Below, piece by piece: positions 6,087 to 8,460 of a DNA stretch of 8,460 bases (position 1 is its first letter; each line of letters opens with the position of its first letter). Where the stretch lies: NCBI GenBank assembly GCA_014804385.1, contig JAAUZW010000020.1, positions 53,294-61,753 on the forward strand, written 5' to 3'. Under the pieces are notes generated by a model that saw only the letters and a list, made by a program, of their open reading frames with translations, did no database searches and had not been told where the DNA came from. The DNA comes from Lachnospiraceae bacterium. GTDB taxonomy: Bacteria > Bacillota > Clostridia > Lachnospirales > Lachnospiraceae. A program made the position numbers and the translations under genes.

Positions 6087-8460
6087 ATGAATACAGCATT
6101 ATCATGGATCAAGGCTTATGTGCCGGAGCTTTCCTGCACGGATCAGGAATATATGGATGCGATGACGCTCTCCGGTACCAAGGTAGAGGGATATACCAGA
6201 CTAGACAAAAATCTGGAGAAAATCGTGGTGGGTCAGATTGAAAAGATCGAAAAGCATCCGGATGCGGACAAACTGATCGTCTGTCAGGTCAATGTCGGAA
6301 ACGAGGTGATACAGATCGTCACCGGAGCGCCCAATGTGAAGGAGGGCGATAAAGTGCCGGTGGTTTTGGACGGCGGTAAGGTGGCTGGCGGCCACGACGG
6401 CGGGCCGCTGCCGGAAGAAGGGATTGAAATAAAAGCCGGAAAACTGCGCGGTGTACCCTCCAATGGTATGATGTGCTCCATCGAGGAGTTAGGCTCCAGC
6501 CGGGATATGTATCCGGAAGCGCCGGAACTTGGCATTTACATTTTTGAGGATGACGTGGAGGTGGGCGCAGATGCGGTGGAGGCGCTGGGCCTTCGGGATA
6601 CCGTATTTGAGTATGAAGTTACCTCAAACCGCGTAGACTGTTATAGTGTGATCGGTATTGCCAGAGAGGCGGCGGCTACCTTCAGAAAACCTTTTATCCT
6701 GCCGGAAGTGGTGGTGAAAGGCAACGGGGAAAAGGCGGAGGACTATATCTCTGTGGAAGTGCAGGATCAGGAGCTGTGTCCCAGATACTGTGCGAGAGTA
6801 TGCAAGAATATCAAAATTGGCCCCTCCCCCAAGTGGATACAGAGACGTCTTGCGGCCAGCGGGATCCGTCCCATCAATAATCTGGTGGATATCACAAACT
6901 ATGTGATGGAAGAGTACGGGCAGCCCATGCACGCTTACGATCTCAGTACCATTGCGGGGAATAAGATTATCGTCCGCCGTGCCAAGAACGGGGATGTGTT
7001 CCAGACCCTGGACGGGCAGGAACGGAAGCTGGATGAGGATGTTTTGATGATATGCGATGCGGAGAAAGAAGTGGGCATTGCCGGCATCATGGGTGGTGAA
7101 AATTCCAAGATTACCGATGATGTGACCACAGTACTCTTTGAGGCGGCTACCTTTAACGGTGCCAATATCCGTAAATCAGCGAAGCGCGTAGGACTGCGCA
7201 CGGATGCTTCCGGTAAATTTGAGAAGGGGCTGGATCCCCACAATGCGGAAGCTGCCATCAACAGAGCATGCCAGCTCATCGAGGAGTTGGGCTGTGGCGA
7301 GGTCGTGAGTGGTATCGTAGATGTGAAGGGCGAGCTGAAAGAGGAAGTGGTGCTTCCCTTCGAGCCGGAAAGCTACAATAAGCTGCTGGGTACGGATGTC
7401 TCCGAGGCGGAAATGCTGGAGATATTCAAAATGATCGAGGTGCGCTATGATGCGGAAAAGAAGGAGCTGATCGTGCCCACTTTCCGGCAGGATATTTTAA
7501 GACAGTGCGATATTGCGGAGGAAGTGGCGCGATTTTACGGTTATGATAAAATTCCCACAACCCTTCCTACCGGAGAGGCTACCACGGGCAAACTGCCCTT
7601 TAAGCTGCGCATAGAGCAGAAGGCAAGAGATATTGCGGAATACTGCGGTTTCTCTCAGGGGATGTGCTATTCTTTTGAGAGTCCCAAGGTGTTCGACAAG
7701 CTGCTGCTTGCCGCAGATGATCCGGCAAGGCAGGCCATCACCATAGCCAATCCTCTGGGAGAAGATTTTTCCATCATGCGGACAGTTTCCCTGCACGGGA
7801 TGCTGACCAGTCTGGCAACCAACTACAACAGACGAAATAAGGATGTACGCCTCTATGAGCTGGGAAATATCTATCTGCCGAAAGCGTTGCCTTTGACAGA
7901 GCTTCCTGAGGAGCGGATGCAGTTTACGCTGGGTATGTACGGAGAGGGAGACTTCTTTACCATGAAAGGTGTGTTGGAGGAGTTCTTTGAATGCATCGGC
8001 ATGAAAAAGAAGAAGGTCTATGATCCGAAGGCCGGCAGAAATTATCTGCATCCGGGAAGACAGGCGAATATTTTCTATGAAGAGACACTGGTGGGCTTTT
8101 TGGGTGAGGTGCACCCGGAGGTTTGTGACAACTATGATTTAAAGACCAGGGCTTATGTGGCGGTTCTGGATATGCCCGCGATCCTTCCTTTTGCAACCTT
8201 TGACCGGAAGTATGAGGGAATCGCGAAATACCCGGCAGTGCTTCGGGATATCAGTATGGTGGTGCCCAAGGAAGTCATGGCTGGGCAGATCGAAGCGATG
8301 ATCGCGCAGCGCGGCGGTAAGATCTTAGAGGATTATCGGCTCTTTGATATCTACGAGGGTGACCAGATCAAGAAAGGTTTTAAATCCATGGCTTATTCCA
8401 TCACCTTCCGCGCAACTGACAGAACGCTGGAAGAGGCGGATGTGACAGGCGCAATGAAGA
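6087..8460 (+). CDS. pheT: phenylalanyl-tRNA synthetase beta subunit (3' end cut by window)
   Basis: An open frame of 791 codons runs off the window end; the family is usually about 800 residues, so only the last 10-20 are missing. Domains in order: N-terminal segment; EMAP-II-like tRNA-binding OB domain (about 45-155, with KHPDADKLIVCQV and IVTGAPNV); B3/B4 editing domain (about 210-390, with ASGIRPINNLVDITNYVM, H282 in QPMHAYD, and E338 in GIMGGEN, matching residues of the site that hydrolyses Tyr-tRNA-Phe); GLRTDASGKFEKGLDP near 368-383; B5 (about 418-485); a catalytically dead synthetase-like core (about 490-690); and an FDX-ACB anticodon-binding domain from about 698 (YPAVLRDISMVVP). It starts 30 nt after pheS. 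The ATG at 6087 is chosen because MNTALSWIKAYVP is the normal start of the family. The ribosome binding site AAAGGA (6067-6072) is 14 nt away, which is unusually far. It is translated from the pheS transcript. Confidence 0.97.
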   Translation, partial: MNTALSWIKAYVPELSCTDQEYMDAMTLSGTKVEGYTRLDKNLEKIVVGQIEKIEKHPDADKLIVCQVNVGNEVIQIVTGAPNVKEGDKVPVVLDGGKVAGGHDGGPLPEEGIEIKAGKLRGVPSNGMMCSIEELGSSRDMYPEAPELGIYIFEDDVEVGADAVEALGLRDTVFEYEVTSNRVDCYSVIGIAREAAATFRKPFILPEVVVKGNGEKAEDYISVEVQDQELCPRYCARVCKNIKIGPSPKWIQRRLAASGIRPINNLVDITNYVMEEYGQPMHAYDLSTIAGNKIIVRRAKNGDVFQTLDGQERKLDEDVLMICDAEKEVGIAGIMGGENSKITDDVTTVLFEAATFNGANIRKSAKRVGLRTDASGKFEKGLDPHNAEAAINRACQLIEELGCGEVVSGIVDVKGELKEEVVLPFEPESYNKLLGTDVSEAEMLEIFKMIEVRYDAEKKELIVPTFRQDILRQCDIAEEVARFYGYDKIPTTLPTGEATTGKLPFKLRIEQKARDIAEYCGFSQGMCYSFESPKVFDKLLLAADDPARQAITIANPLGEDFSIMRTVSLHGMLTSLATNYNRRNKDVRLYELGNIYLPKALPLTELPEERMQFTLGMYGEGDFFTMKGVLEEFFECIGMKKKKVYDPKAGRNYLHPGRQANIFYEETLVGFLGEVHPEVCDNYDLKTRAYVAVLDMPAILPFATFDRKYEGIAKYPAVLRDISMVVPKEVMAGQIEAMIAQRGGKILEDYRLFDIYEGDQIKKGFKSMAYSITFRATDRTLEEADVTGAMK

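Noticed and set aside
7497..8114. A 205-codon minus-strand frame opposite pheT
   Set aside because: It is antisense to the continuous PheT frame and has no motif or convincing ribosome binding site.

Overview
The window reads as chromosomal housekeeping DNA from a low-to-mid-GC, spore-forming-type Firmicute, most likely a Clostridia/Lachnospiraceae member. The reasons are strong AAGGAG-type ribosome binding sites, a tRNA-sensing T-box leader, a SpoIID/LytB-family wall protein, and the Firmicute-style cysteine insert in PheS. All supported genes are on the + strand.

Left part (1-1283): two small, visibly A+T-richer genes. The first is a PhnB-like VOC/glyoxalase-fold protein (96-518). The second is a GTG-started fusion of an MmcQ/YjbR-type DNA-binding-fold domain with a cysteine-rich DUF3795 domain (579-1202). 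They are 60 nt apart and probably co-transcribed. The unit ends at a near-perfect intrinsic terminator (1241-1283). A short coding-like frame (523-582) sits between the two genes and its stop overlaps the second start.

Middle part (1284-4711): a 252-nt stretch with no clear gene but with remnants that look coding-like and carry an in-frame TGA. It is followed by a 765-residue membrane-anchored SpoIID/LytB-domain protein (1536-3833), probably a peptidoglycan lytic transglycosylase paralogue. After 20 nt comes a six-helix YihY/BrkB-family inner-membrane protein (3854-4711).

Right part (4686-8460): the phenylalanyl-tRNA synthetase operon. A near-consensus sigma-A promoter (TTGACA, 17 nt, TAAAAT) lies across the 3' end of the yihY-like gene, and the yihY stop codon forms part of the -10 box. 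It drives a leader of about 315 nt holding a complete T-box: UUC/UUU specifier, UGGU acceptor-binding bulge, antiterminator and a competing terminator. pheS (alpha subunit, complete) and pheT (beta subunit, cut by the window end about 10-20 codons short) follow. Uncharged tRNA-Phe is expected to stabilise the antiterminator and turn the operon on; PheS and PheT then form the alpha2-beta2 enzyme that charges tRNA-Phe.

I looked for an undescribed system and did not find a convincing one. There is no mobile element, CRISPR array, tRNA or rRNA gene. The most interesting points are the promoter/stop-codon overlap, the internally consistent Phe T-box, the loss of the usual Cys/His positions in the SpoIID-like protein, and the small coding-like remnants in the gaps.
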